From contig NW_004085890.1 in assembly GCF_000220395.1 (NCBI RefSeq), positions 1 through 62,993 of the forward strand: a stretch of 62,993 nucleotides of DNA, read 5' to 3'. Positions 47,152 to 60,145 of the stretch are shown here, one piece after another. The translations under genes were made by a program, and so were the position numbers. Origin of the DNA: Ichthyophthirius multifiliis. Taxonomy: Eukaryota > Ciliophora > Oligohymenophorea > Hymenostomatida. The notes under the pieces are model-generated. The model was not told the DNA's origin, did no database searches, and was given only the letters and a program-made list of their open reading frames with translations. How positions within the stretch are numbered: position 1 is the stretch's first letter; the number at the start of each line of letters is the position of its first letter.

Positions 47152-49102
47152 ATGAATAAAAATATTTTATAAAACACAATATTTACATCTTAATTAAAAG
47201 AAGCGAATCATATTACTTAAAGTCCTAAATCTTAATACTAAACTTTAAAATAAAAAGATAGCTTTCTCTAAAATAATACTTCAGTTAAATTTTAAGACTC
47301 AGGATAAAAAATAAATATAGCATAAAGAAAAGAATAAGATAATTTATCAATAAAATCTAATGAAAACGATGATTACTAATAATTTAATTTTATCTAAATT
47401 GCTAAAAAAATGTATTAAAAAAAAATGTTTCATATATTTAATAAAAATCAAAATATGTAGATTATAAAACAATTTAAAAGAAGAATAGAATATTAACTTA
47501 GAATAAAAAAAATAAAAAATTTTGCCTGAAATAATATAAAAAAATTAAACATAATAATAAAATACAATCGAAATAAAGTAATTAATTATATATTATTCAT
47601 TTTTTATAATTTTATAAAATACATATTATATTTAATTTTTTTATTTATTTATTTTTTTTTTCTTTTTTTTTTTTCTAAGTAAATAAATATTGATAAAGTA
47701 GGAAGACCTTTAAATAAATTCTAATAATGAAAGCGTTGATTAAAGTTAACAATAAATTAGTTTTTTTGGTAATTTAAACACTAATTAAAACTTTTATTAA
47801 ATACTGCCTCAAGCAGATGATTCGAAAAAATAAAAATCTTGTAACTGTAAAAAATCTAAATGTTTAAAATTATACTGCGACTGTTTTGCGAATGGTGAGA
47901 AATGTTCAGATATTTGCAATTGTTGTGAATGCAATAATATGGACGATAATAATAACAGAATAAAAGCAATTAACAAATTAATTGAAAGACATCCCAATGA
48001 TGCTAATATTTTAAGAAAATTCTAAAGGAAATCTAACGATACTAAAAAAGGATGTAATTGCTATAAATCTGGGTGCAATAAAAAATATTGTGAATGTTAT
48101 AATCTAGGAATTTAATGTGGTTAATTTTGTAAATGTGTAAATTGTAATAATACTAATGAATATAATTAAACATAATAAAATAGTTAATTTAAACCATAAG
48201 AACCATTTATTTAAAATTTACTTTAAGAACCACTTATCTAATTGTAAGAATAAATTTACTAATAAAGTTAATAAAATCAATAAAGAGAAATTACTAATTA
48301 ATATGAAATAAAGCAATAACTTTAATAATAAGATAAATTAAAAGAATAAACATACTAAAATTAAATAAAAGAAAAGAAAATATTTTCACCTTAAGTAATA
48401 GAATAAATAATTTAATAGTAAGTAAATAAATAATTTATATAATATTAAGCAAAAGAATAAGAAAATTAACCTTAATTGAAAGAATAAATAATTTAAAATT
48501 AAATAAAAGAATAAATAATTTAAAATTAATTGAAAGAATAAATCTTATAAACATAAAATTAAGAATAAATAATTTCACCTCAAATAAAAGAATAAATAAT
48601 GCAACTTCAGTTAAGAGAAGAAGATATTTAATCTTTACTAATAGAAAAAATAGGAAAATTAAAAGAATAGTTAAAAGAAAAATAATTATTAAGCAAAAGT
48701 TTAAAAGAAAAATAATTACTTAATTAAAGTTTAAAATAAACAGATTAAATTTAATAAAATTCAAAATAAATTATTAATTTATAAAAATAGAAATAAATTA
48801 TTTCTTAAAATAATAAATAAAAAAATTAAGTAAATACTTTAAATGATGAGAATTAAAATTAAGCTAATATTGCACAAATTTATACAAATAATAGTTGTAA
48901 CAGTTATAATAATAATAAAGATAATAAAGAAAAAGAATAAATTAAAAAAAATCCATCAAAATAAAAAGTTTAGGTTTAGAAAAAGCAAATTTTTGGTTTA
49001 TTTGAAAAAATTAGCAAAGTATTTATAACGGAATACTTTAATTTATTGTAATAAAGCTAGGATAATTAAATTAACGTTGATATTTTAAATAAAGAAATTT
49101 GA
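47152..49102 (+). CDS. lin54: LIN54/tesmin-type CXC (CRC) domain protein
   Basis: LIN54 is the DNA-binding subunit of MuvB, recognising CHR elements in cell-cycle promoters. The double cysteine-rich motif is complete: CXC-1 (about 47836-47940) reads [17 protein letters not shown] followed by [10 protein letters not shown], and CXC-2 (about 48054-48150) reads [17 protein letters not shown] followed by CGQFCKCVNC. The linker [18 protein letters not shown] matches the R-N-P-x-A-F-type spacer of the family. The Tyr in each DNA-reading loop (K-L-Y-C and K-K-Y-C) is present. An N-terminal exon (47152 to about 47578) is Q/S-rich; a 123-nt intron with a poly-T stretch precedes the exon at about 47701. 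The C-terminal 300 residues are Q-rich repeats of an (I/L)-K-E-Q-I-(I/L)-Q heptad, probably a coiled coil. The N-terminal exon shows one uncertain frame join near 47410. Confidence 0.88.
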
Positions 49103-49322
49103 AAAATCAAAATTAATAAATTAAAAAAATTATTTAGTTTTATATAAACATTTTAAAATTATTTATAAATAAAAAAAGAGGCATTATATTTTATATACTT
49201 ATAAAATTCATAAAAATAATAATTCGGTTTATGTTTTAATTTTATTTTAATTTTTAATATTTAAATATAATTTAACATTTTAATATATTTTTTCAAAGAA
49301 ATTATTTAATTTTATTATACAA
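49103..49322. other. Convergent spacer
   Basis: AT-rich 3' ends of the CXC gene (+) and the long minus gene; nothing else seen. Confidence 0.5.
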
Positions 49323-52300
49323 TCATTTATATTAGATATTTTATATTTATTATACTAATATTTACATTTTCTTCAAATCATTCTTTTAATGTTTAAATTT
49401 TTACATGTTTTTTAAACTATTCCATTTTAATTCAATACTTCTAACTATATAGTTTATATAAAAAATTATAATTAATATTTTATATTTACATAATAATCTA
49501 TCAATCAAATTTTTTTATATCTAATAATTATTTTTACTCTAATCTAATTATGTTTAAAAATTTATATTTTCTTAAAGTTTCTCTCTGTCTAAAATATATG
49601 AAAATTAATCATTATTTTAATTTATTAAGTCTGTTTAAACTTGTTTATCATTTAATATCTAATTATTGTTAGAATCTAAAAATAGATTAAGATTAAATAA
49701 AATAAAATAAATAAATTACCTTCTAATTTTACTTTTACGGCTACTTCTTTAAAAATTTATTAATTTTAAATATCTTTCTCTATTTTATATTCTTAATTTT
49801 ATTAAATTTAAATTTAAATTTAAGATTAATCTAATTTTAATTTTTAATTTTCGTTTATGTCTAAAATTTATTAATTAGTTTCAATTAAATTATTTTTAAG
49901 ACTCACTTTTTAACTTTTATTTTATTTAATAGTATATTAATTATTGTTATCATTATTTTCATGATTATTAAAACTACTATCAATAAAATTTATATCCTTT
50001 TATTTTTGAATAGTCTATACATTTAAAGTTTATTAATTATTTATTTCACAAATTTAATTTTTTATATTTAGATCATATTATATTTCAATTTATTTTAATT
50101 AATTTAAAAGTTAATTTTAATTTATACAAGAATCTTATATTAATGTATTTTCTACATGTAAATTTTATTTTTCGATATATTTATTTTCCTAATTTTAGTT
50201 TATGTTTACTTTTTAATTTATATTATTTTATTTTTATTCATTTATCGCTTTATATTTTTTGTCTAGATTTTATTCATTTTATTTACTTTCCTAATTTTAT
50301 TTAATTTAAATGTTTATATTTTAATTTATATCATTATTTTTTTTATATCTTTATTATTTAAATACTAATTTTACTTATTTAATATATTTTAATCATTATT
50401 ATTATTTATTTCACCAATATTAAATTTATTATTATTTGTTTTCTCTTTATCTAAAAATTTAAATATATTTTAAAAATCAGGTTTATTTTTTCCTGTTTAT
50501 ATCAATAATTTAGGAACTTAGATTTATTCTATTTTTTTATATTTATTGTTCAATATTAATTTTTTTATCTTCAATTTTTATTAATGTGTAGGTAATATAT
50601 TCTATAAAATATTTCCTTTAAGAAATAGTTTTTTCTATAATAGTTTACAATCTTAATTTATTTGAATAATATTTCCTATTTTAGAATTACTATTAATAGT
50701 TTTTATTTCTTATTTTTCATTTTAAATTAATTAATTTTTTTAAACTGATTTTATTGAATTAGTAATTTAATTATTTTATAAATTTATTTTTGAGAAATCT
50801 TATTAATCATTTATATTTTAATACTTTAATGATTCTTTTTTCTAATCTATTTTATTATGATGAGTTTCTAAATTATTTTTATTTTAAAATTTTTAAAAAA
50901 GTTAAAATTTAATTTCTTTCTAATTATTATATTGATTAGGATTTTAAGCAATTTTTAAGTCTGCGAAAAAAATTTAATTTTATATTTTACTATTATTTTC
51001 TTAATTTATATTTTAAAATTTTATATTTATTGTTTAAATATTTTAGGTTACTTATTTTTATTAAATATCATATTTATAAGTCATTTATTTTTCATTTTTA
51101 ATATTTTAATTATCTTATTCTTAAGGCTTTTCAATATCTGATTATTGTATATTACTAACTATTATTTCATATATATTTTAATAATTTTATAATTTTTAAA
51201 ATACCTAATGCTTATTCATAATTTTTTTAATCTTATTTATTTGTAATAACATCAATATTTTAATTTTTAATTTAAGAAAATTTTATTATATTTATTTTTA
51301 TATTTAATTTGATTTAAAATTATTTTATATTTATTCTTAATTTTTTAAATTCTAAATTTATAAATCTTTAGTTTAATTTAATTTTTAATTTTATTTTCTA
51401 ATTAATCGATATCGGTTTAGTTTTTTAAAATTTATTAATTTATATTAGTGAATTATTATTAATTAGTTTGTTATTATTATATATTTAAATTTTAATTTTC
51501 ATTATTAATTAATGTTTTTTCATTTTAATTTTATTTATTTTTTATTTAATTTTAATTTATATCATTTTAGTCATTATTAATGTGTGCGTTTAATTTTAGT
51601 TTAAAGAAAGGATTTTTATTAATATGATTTTATTTTGAATTAAAATTACTTTATTGATTTAAAGAATTATTTAAGGATTATTAATTTGAATTTTATATTC
51701 CAAAACTATTAATATTACTTTTTGTTATTTATTTTATTTGTTCCATTAGATGGGTTTAAACATTTTTTGTTTTTTATTAATTTTGTTTTATTTTTTCTTC
51801 ATTTTCAATTTTTGTTTTTTTAATTTTATTTTTTCTTATTATATATTTATATTAATACTATCTTGATTTTTATTTTGTTCTGAAACTTAGCTAATGTCTT
51901 TAATATTTTAAATTTTATTATCATTTTTATGTTCTTATAATTATTTTGTTTCTTATATATTTGCATTCTAATAAATATGAATATTATCATTTTATTTTTA
52001 AATTATAATTCCTTTCATTTGTTTGTTTTCAAATTCACTTCTATATTCTTTGGTTAATGTGTCTTATGTTTTCTAACAATTTTATTCTTATTTATTCTAA
52101 TTTTCTATAATTTTATTGTTATCTTATTATTGTTAATTATCCATTATTTAACATTTAATTTCTTAAATTTAAATATTTTTTTCATAGGTTTATGTTTTTA
52201 AGTTATTTTATTATAGTTAAATATTTTATTACATTTCTAATACTTAAACCTTTTGGTTTTGTTAATCCTAAATATTTTATTAAATAAATTAAGATTATAA

Positions 52301-53769
52301 ATTTAAGTTAATTTCCTTAGACTGTAAGTTGTTTTAATATTTTTTTTTTCTTGAAACTATTATAATTATATGCTTTATTAGATGATATTCATATTTTAAT
52401 TTAATAATTAATTATTTTAGTTTTGATCTTATAATTAAGGCCTTTTTAAAATTTCTATAGTTTAGAAATTTTATTAGTTTTCTTCTTTCACATTAATTTG
52501 TTTGTTTTCTTAATAATCATTAAAATTTTAATATTCTATAGATTTTTATTCTTTTCTTATTTCATTTAAGTTTTAGTGTTACTATTTTGCTTTATCTTCT
52601 TATTGTCTTAATTTTTCTTATTCTTCTTCTTATTTTATTATTATATTATCTTTATTTAAAATAGATATATTAATATTTCTTCTTAAGTTTAAATTATTAG
52701 AGTTATAAATATTTTTTGATTATTATAAAATATTTTAATTATTTTCCTTTTATTAAAGAAAAGTTTTTTCATTTTACTAATTTGTTTCTTCAGTATTGTT
52801 TAAATATATATTTTATTATTTTGATTGTTAATCTTAATCTTAGATTTTTAAAATATTATTAGATTTTTCATTTTTACTAAAACTTAATTGATTATTATTA
52901 ATAGCAAGAGATTCTTTTGTGAGACTTTTTTTCTTTTAATCTTTTATATAAGAATCTTCTAATTTTTCGTTTATTATACTTTGTTTATTATTTTCAATAT
53001 TATTTGAGGTTTAATATTTTTATTTAATTTATTAAATATTTTTTTACAAACATAAACTTTCTTCTTATTTAATATTAGATTTGATCAAGTTTTATTGAAA
53101 TATTGATTAAAATTCGCTAATGTTTGTTTTTTTATTATGCTAGTTTTAATTGTTTTTCTTACAAGAGTATATGTCAAAATCTTCTTTTTCTTTCTCGGTT
53201 TAAGCGTTAATAATATTAATAATTCCTGTTTATTAATTAGAAAATTCATTTTACATTTAGTTTTCTTAAAAATTTGAATTTATATTGCTCATGATTTCAA
53301 ATTAAGTGTCAATTATTTTTGAATTTGAAACAAAAGAATTATCTAGATTGATAGATTCAATAATTTTTTAGTTATTTTTTTTAGAAATAACAATATTATT
53401 ACTATATATTTTACAATCATCTTTTTTTGGAATTTTAAAGCTCATTTCTTTTATATTACTATATGAAACATTTGTACAATTTATGTTATATTCTTATGAG
53501 TCTTCTTATATTATATCTATATTCTAGTATTTTTAGTTAATATTTTTTTAGTTTTACCCTATATTTTATGCTTATGATTATTAGTAATTTACATATTATT
53601 AACTTTAGCAATTTTATGAATATTAACTTTAAATATTTTATTAATCTTAAAGAAAGTTATTTTAAAATTAGTCACTTTAGAAAAAACTAATATAATAATC
53701 TTCTTGATTAAAATTATATTATTAAGAATTTTATTACTCTTCTGTATCTTAGAATTTTTAATAATACAT
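49323..53769 (-). CDS. Very long Q/N/K-rich coiled-coil protein, unknown function
   Basis: From ATG at 53767-53769 a nearly continuous minus-strand frame runs for over 1,400 codons, with at least one GT-AG intron (about 49678-49721). Examples of clearly coding segments are YYISFFQSDQFQNNF near the start, VSYSNIKEMSFKIPKKD, SLAINNNQLSFSKNEKS, KQINVKEENQQ and, far downstream, KLLIQTGKNKPDFQNIFKFL and QILNDKQVQTDLINQ. Composition is dominated by N, Q, K, I and S with heptad-like spacing. Some internal frame changes were noticed between 52000 and 50000 and are not resolved. No domain was recognised. The similar gene at 55221-58799 on the other strand may be a relative, but shared composition alone does not prove it. 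Confidence 0.6.
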
Positions 53770-54055
53770 GTTATTGTTGTTTTTATTTTTTTTAAGTTAT
53801 TATTAAATATATTTTTTTGTTTTTTATTATAAAATTTAAGTTAAAAGATTTATTTCAAATAATATATTTCACTATTTTTTAGTCTAAAATATTTAGCAAA
53901 ATACAATAGTAAAAATATATATAATAAAACTTAATATTTATATATAAATTTATATAAAATTTGTTAATAAAAAGTTTGTTTATTATTAATTAAATAAAAA
54001 TATTCATATATTTTTTTATTGAAATATTTTTATTAGATTTCATTTATTATTTTTT
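53770..54055. other. Intergenic spacer
   Basis: Short AT-rich spacer; nothing seen. Confidence 0.5.
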
Positions 54056-54712
54056 TCAATATTTTAAAAAATAGTTTTAATATTCTAATAATTAGCTTAC
54101 AATTTTTTTATCCCATATCATTTATTATTCTTAATTAAGCATATGCTCAGTTTAATTATCATAATCTTTTTCATATTAACAATATTATTTGAGAACATTA
54201 TTAAGTAAATCTTAAATTTCCTACTAATAATATTAACCAAATATTTTATTAATAGCTTGCTTTTTAAATTCTAAAGCTAATAAACATCCAATTAAATAAT
54301 GTCCTCTTTCATGATTTAATAAATATATACTTTTACTTTTAGTCCAAGAATCATTTCTCAAAAAAACTTTTACTTAAGGAACTATTTAATATTATTATTA
54401 TATTTTTTATTCACCTTCTTGCTGTTTTTAAACTATCTACTTTTCCTAATATTTATAACTTATTGCCCATTTTATATATGCACTCCAAAATGAATCTTCA
54501 TTTGGGACTCCTTTAAAATCATTCCAACTTAAATTAACTATTTCTAAACCACCTATTTTGCAAGGAAGAATTTGATCAGCAGGAAATATAACTTAATTCA
54601 TATAATAGTCATAATCAAAATAATCTTAATATTCTTAATTTTAATTTATTTATTCATCTGTTATTTCATATTAATTTAATATAGTTTATTATCTTTCTTA
54701 TAAAGAATTCAT
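54056..54712 (-). CDS. DUF922-like putative zinc metalloprotease
   Basis: An intact 218-residue frame without introns. The N-terminal third is Q/N/Y-rich (a local tract of Y-D-Y-D-Y type). It is followed by LSWNDFKGVPNED and WSAYIKWAISYKY, the F/W-rich strands seen ahead of the active site in bacterial DUF922 proteins. The core motif is LRNDSWTKSKSIYLLNHERGHYLIG, given here only as its key points: Asn-His-Glu-Arg-Gly-His (H-E-x-x-H), with the two His and the Glu as likely zinc ligands and base. It continues LLALEFKKQAINKIF. No signal peptide is visible in this reading, although most bacterial DUF922 proteins are exported. Its rarity in eukaryotes makes bacterial ancestry plausible but unproven. 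It sits between two long coiled-coil genes. Confidence 0.72.
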
Positions 54713-54962
54713 ATTTAATTTTTGTTAATTAATTATGATAATATATATATATATTTCTAATATTATTTAGGTTATTAAATTATTAATGTGTTTTATAGAG
54801 ATTCTGAATAATTCTGTTAAATATTAATATATTTAATATATATAAAAAAAAATTATAAACATATGAATTATTTAATATTTATTTATATATATTAATATCA
54901 TATATTTTTTTTATTAATAATTTTTTTATTTAAATAAATAAAAATTTTAAAATAATTAAAAC

Positions 54963-54999
<37 letters not shown>

Positions 55000-55220
55000 A
55001 TATTTATTTTATATCTATTTTTTATACAAATTACCTATTTTAAAATATTTTTTTATATTATAATCCTTTTTATATATTCTAATTTTATATTTTTTATTTC
55101 TTTATATAAATTTTTATATAATTTATAAAAATTTTATTTAATAATTTATAAGTTATATAAAGGTATATTTTTATATAATATTTCAAAGTTTCACAATTTA
55201 ATAAAAATAAATTAAAATAA
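54713..55220. other. Divergent AT-rich spacer
   Basis: About 500 bp with a TA microsatellite near 54964-54996. Starts of the minus metalloprotease and plus coiled-coil genes face away from it. Confidence 0.55.
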
Positions 55221-58200
55221 ATGTCTTTTTAAATATCAAGAGATTCAAACTAATTGAACAATTAATCAATAAATGAAGATTTAAATAATAATTAAAGTAA
55301 AATCATAAATTAAAATAATTTAAGTTATAATGATGATGACTTAAATAATTCTAATTCATATGAATGGATAAGTAGAAAATATATACAATTGAAATAATAG
55401 TTGAATGAAAAAAATAAGAAGATTGATTAAGTTATAAGAGAAAATAACAATTTAAAAAATGAAAATAATCAATTATTGAATTAGATTTAAAATTTTAAAA
55501 TAATTACGAATAATGATTTAAAAATAAAATCAATTTTAGAGGACTAATAAGAAGAAATTAAGAATTGGCAAAAAAAAATAAAGGAAACTGAAAATTTGGT
55601 TCAGGAATAAAAAAAAATAATAAAAGCTTATGAAGAAATAATAGAAAAAAATTAAAATAAAACTAATGAAGGAGATTGTAATAATAATAATGATTTACAA
55701 AATAAAAAATTCATAAAGAAAAGGATGAATTAATTTAAGAACTTCATAATTAAATTTAATAAATGAAACATATATCAGGCTAAGATTTTAATAATGAAAA
55801 GAAATAATACTTGGCATAAATAGCAGATTTAAAATAATAATTGAAAAAGATAAATGTTAAAAATGAATTAAATTAATAACATTAATAATAAGAATATACT
55901 GAAATTACTTAAAAATAAAAACAAATTTCATTATAATATTAAGAACAAATATAATAATTATAAAATAAACATGAATAATAAAATATAAAATAAGATAAAT
56001 AAATTAAAGAATTAATAAGAGAAATCAATAAATTATAAGAAAATAATTTATAAATTAAAAATTAAAAAGAAGAATTAATTAAATAAATAAAACAAATTTA
56101 ATAAGAAAATGTAAACCTATAAGAGTAAAATTATTAAGTGAATTAAAATATATAAAATTTAAATCAATAAAATCAATTATTAAATGAAAATTTTGAAATT
56201 CTTTAAAATGAAAATTAAAAAAATAAAAAATGTATTTAATAATTTTAGAATATCATTAATAATTTGGAAGATGAAAATTAATAAATAAATAATTCATTAT
56301 AAAAAATAATTAAACTATTTAAGATTAAAATCAAGAAATTAAAGTTTATAATTAAACAATTAAAAATTAAGAATAATAAATTAATGAATACTATAATTTA
56401 TATAAATAATTAAAAATTTAAAATCAAGAATAATTATAATTAAATGAAAATAATAATTAAAAATTAGAATAGTAAACAAAATAATTAGAAAAATTAAATG
56501 AAAGAAATGTAATTTTGGAAAAAACATTATAATTATAAGTTTAATAATTAGGAAATTATTAAAAATAAGTTGATAAAAATAATGATAAAATATTAAAATA
56601 AAAATAAAAGAAATAAAATTTAAGAAAACAAATTGAAAAATTAAATTAGGAATAAAGTCTTGCTTTGAATGAATTATAATAAATAAATAATGAACTAAAA
56701 GAAAAATTATAAACTTTAACTTTTGAAAAGAATAAGTAAATAGAAACTTTAAAGAATAATGTTTAAGAATAAATATAGGAGAATTAAAAAGCTAAAGAAA
56801 ATTATAGAAAAGAAATTAATTAATTTAAATAATAAACAAATTAATTAGAATATGAATTTGAATAAAAATAATTGGAATAAAGTAATATAATTTAAACTAA
56901 TGAAAAAAAATTATATAATTCTTAATTCGACATGTAAAAAATAGAAGATTAATTAAAAAATATTTAAGAATAAAAATTATAATTATAAATTTAATTAGAA
57001 AATTAAAAAACTGAATTGGAAAAATCTTTGATTTAAAGTGAAAAAGAAACACAGAAATTAAATCAAGAAATAAACAAACTGAAAAATGAAAATATTTCTT
57101 ATTCAAAATAAATTTAATAGTAATTTAATGAAATGTAATTATAAATTAAAGAAACAGATAAATTAAAGTAAGACTTATAAATGTAAACAAAAGAAAACAA
57201 ATTTATTACTTAATAATTAAATTAGTTAAATATTGAATATAATAATTATCAAAAATAATTGGAAAATTCCTAAAAAGAATCACAAATATAAAAAAATAAT
57301 TAGGAATAATTAAAAAAAGATATATAATAATAAAATAAAGAAAATTAATAACTTATATAATAAAATTAAATGTTTGAACTTTAAAATTAAGCTTAAATAT
57401 AATAAATATAAAAACAAGATGAATAAATAAAAAATTTAAATAAAGAAATTTAATAAAGACAAAGAGAATTAAAAACTTAATAATAATAATCGAATAGTTA
57501 AAAATAGTAGATTTAAGAGTTAGAAAATAATTTTAATAATAAAAATGAATAAATTTAAGAATAGATATAATAAGTATTTTTTTTAAATTAATAATTGGAT
57601 ATATTAAATAAAAACTTAAATTAAAATTAGTTAGATTTATAGTAAAAAAAAATCCAAAATGATTTATTAGAAAATCAAATTTAAGATTTTAATAGTTAAA
57701 ATTAATTTTTGAAACAAAAAATTAATGAAGATAGTGAATAATTAAAATAATTAAATTAGTAATTGATTTAATAAGAAAAAAAATATATCGATTAAATTGA
57801 AAATATTAAGTAATAACATTCTGCTTAAATAGCTTAAATAAATAATTAATAAAGAGTTTAAGAAAAATAGAATTAATAAGCCTAGTAAAAAAATTAAAAA
57901 TTAGAGGAAGAATACTTAGAATTAAATAATTCTTATAATAAATTAAAAAACTAGAATTAGAATTTAGAATGCAATATTAACTCTATTAAAAATGGTTTAC
58001 ACGAAAAAGACTTATAACTAATGGATAAAGTAAAATTAATAAAATAAATTTATTTATTAAAAAAATATAAAGGATAATTAAATAAGTTAATAAGAAAAAA
58101 ACTTTAGTAAATTGTAAGATGAATTATATAATTTAATAAATAAATTAAATAATAAAGAAAAAATTATTTCTTAAGTTGAATAAGAAAATAAATAACTTAA

Positions 58201-58799
58201 TTTAAAAATAAAAGAAAATTAATATAATTAAGAATATTTGAAATAATAAATAGAATAAATAAATATAGAAAAAGATAAATATGCTAATGATTCATAAATT
58301 AAATTCAAACAAATATAAGAACATAAAGAAAAATATGCTTAATTATAAGATGAATATAATTAATAAGTGTAAAAAAAATAACTTGTAAATATATAGTTTT
58401 TATGAATATAATTAAAATAATAGGTTAGAGAATAGTAAAATAGAAGAGAAATATTTTGAATTGAAAGAACAGATGAATAAAGTATTAACAAAGTAAAAGC
58501 AAATTGACTCTTAGTTAAAAGATAGTATAAGTAATAGCAAAATTGATAAATAAGAAATATTTAATTTATAAAGAAATTTAGAAGTTAGAAAAGAATTTGA
58601 AAAAGATGCTTAAGAAAAAATAATCTATTTTCAAAATTAATTAAATTCTGTTTCAAGTTATAAAAAGCAAAAGATAATTAATAGTGAATAAAAATGTATT
58701 AATAGTAAAGGAAACAGTGATCTAAAAGTTAGAAATTATTAAAATAATTACAATTAATAACTATAAAATAGTATCGACTAAGATAAAGGTTATGTTTGA
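55221..58799 (+). CDS. Long coiled-coil protein, unknown function
   Basis: About 1,190 residues in one exon, ending GGT-TAT-GTT-TGA. The first 60 residues are S/N-rich (MSFQISRDSNQLNNQS) and include YEWISRKYIQLKQQLNEK. Nearly everything after is a Lys/Glu/Gln/Asn coiled coil with leucines at heptad spacing (for example IREINKLQENNLQIKNQ). The tail carries a few Ser/Asn-rich turns and ends IDQDKGYV. One A is missing from the six-A run at 55704-55709; restoring the frame there joins DLQNKK to IHKEKDELIQEL. Such proteins are often centrosomal, basal-body or SMC-like, but no ATPase head, no kinesin motor and no other domain is present, so I give no function. Confidence 0.72.
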
Positions 58800-60145
58800 A
58801 AAAAGACTAAATTATATAAAAATTTAAATATAAATATAAAAAAAAAGTTGAATTTTATATTTCAACTTAAAAAATATAGATATTATTTTTAATAAAAATT
58901 TATGTTTTAAAATATTATAATTATTTAAAAAAAAAATTGTTTATGATATTTAATTATTATATTTTTTAATATATTACGCACTTATAAAATTTTTTTTTAT
59001 ATATTAGAATAAAAAATATACATAAATATATTTATTTATTAATAAAATAAAATATAGAATTTAATAATTTAAAATTTTTAGTATTAGAGAATATAGAAAT
59101 ATAAAAATTATTTATATTAATAAATTAAATGAAAATATTTTTTTCATAAAATCTCAGGTGCAGAGTATAAGCTTTGCAAAATTAGATTTTCAGATTAATT
59201 TTAATTTTCTTTTCTTTATAATATTTAATAATCATACTATTAGCTTAAAATAGCTTATTTTTAAAAATTAATATTATTATTATATTTTAATGAGTAATTA
59301 ATATATTTAAAAGCACAATTTAGTATAGCAATTTTTAAATAATTTTATTTTTACTTTTACTTTAAATTTTAGTGAAAGTATATTTTAGTTGACGTTTTAA
59401 AATGTAATTTATTATCTTCTATATTTTGTTAAATTTTATTTTAATTATGAATAGATGGTTTTAAACATTTATATCTATTATTCATTTTATTTTAGATTTA
59501 TTAACTTTTTTCTTATAATATTTGGTTTTCTATAGAATTTTAAGTTTTTAATTAATTATTATGTTCTTTTATCTGAATATAATTATTTTAATTTTACGGA
59601 TTAAATTTATTTTAATTACATTTGTTAAATTTTTTAATTTAAATATTTGTTTCAGGAGCAGAGTATATTGATTTGAATTTATTTCCTAATGATTATTCAT
59701 AAGTTTAAATCATTGTAATACTAATCATATTTAAGTTTTTTATATTTTTACTTTTTTTAATTAGTAATTATTATTATAAAATATGTGTTTTAGTAATAAT
59801 TTTTATTTTATAAAATACTAGTGAGTTTTCAAAGCGATATTTTTTAATATAACATGTGTATTTATTATATAAAAATATATTATTAAATTATTATTAACTT
59901 TTATTAATTTATAATTAAGTTTATCAAAAATTAATTGTTGAAAAATTGAAAATTATAATACAATGTTTAATAAATTTAATGATCTTAAACATAATATATG
60001 AGTTAAAAATAAACAATATAAATTTTTTATTTAAATTTCTTTTTTAAATATATATAAAAAAATATTATTTCAAATTTATATATAAAATTTTATAATAAAT
60101 ATATACTTAATTATTTTCTTTATATATTTTATTTAAGCAATTAAA
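58800..60145. other. AT-rich spacer with two similar short islands
   Basis: About 1.3 kb without a supported full gene. Two islands about 500 bp apart (59155-59185 and 59654-59680) share TCAGG-x-GCAGAGTATA and would read SGAEYK and SGAEYI on the plus strand. They may be relics of duplicated exons. The rest is A/T. Confidence 0.5.

Noticed and set aside
48843-49028. Plus-strand 61-residue open frame of R/K/I type
   Set aside because: Another frame of the C-terminal exon of the CXC gene, which continues in its own frame to 49102.
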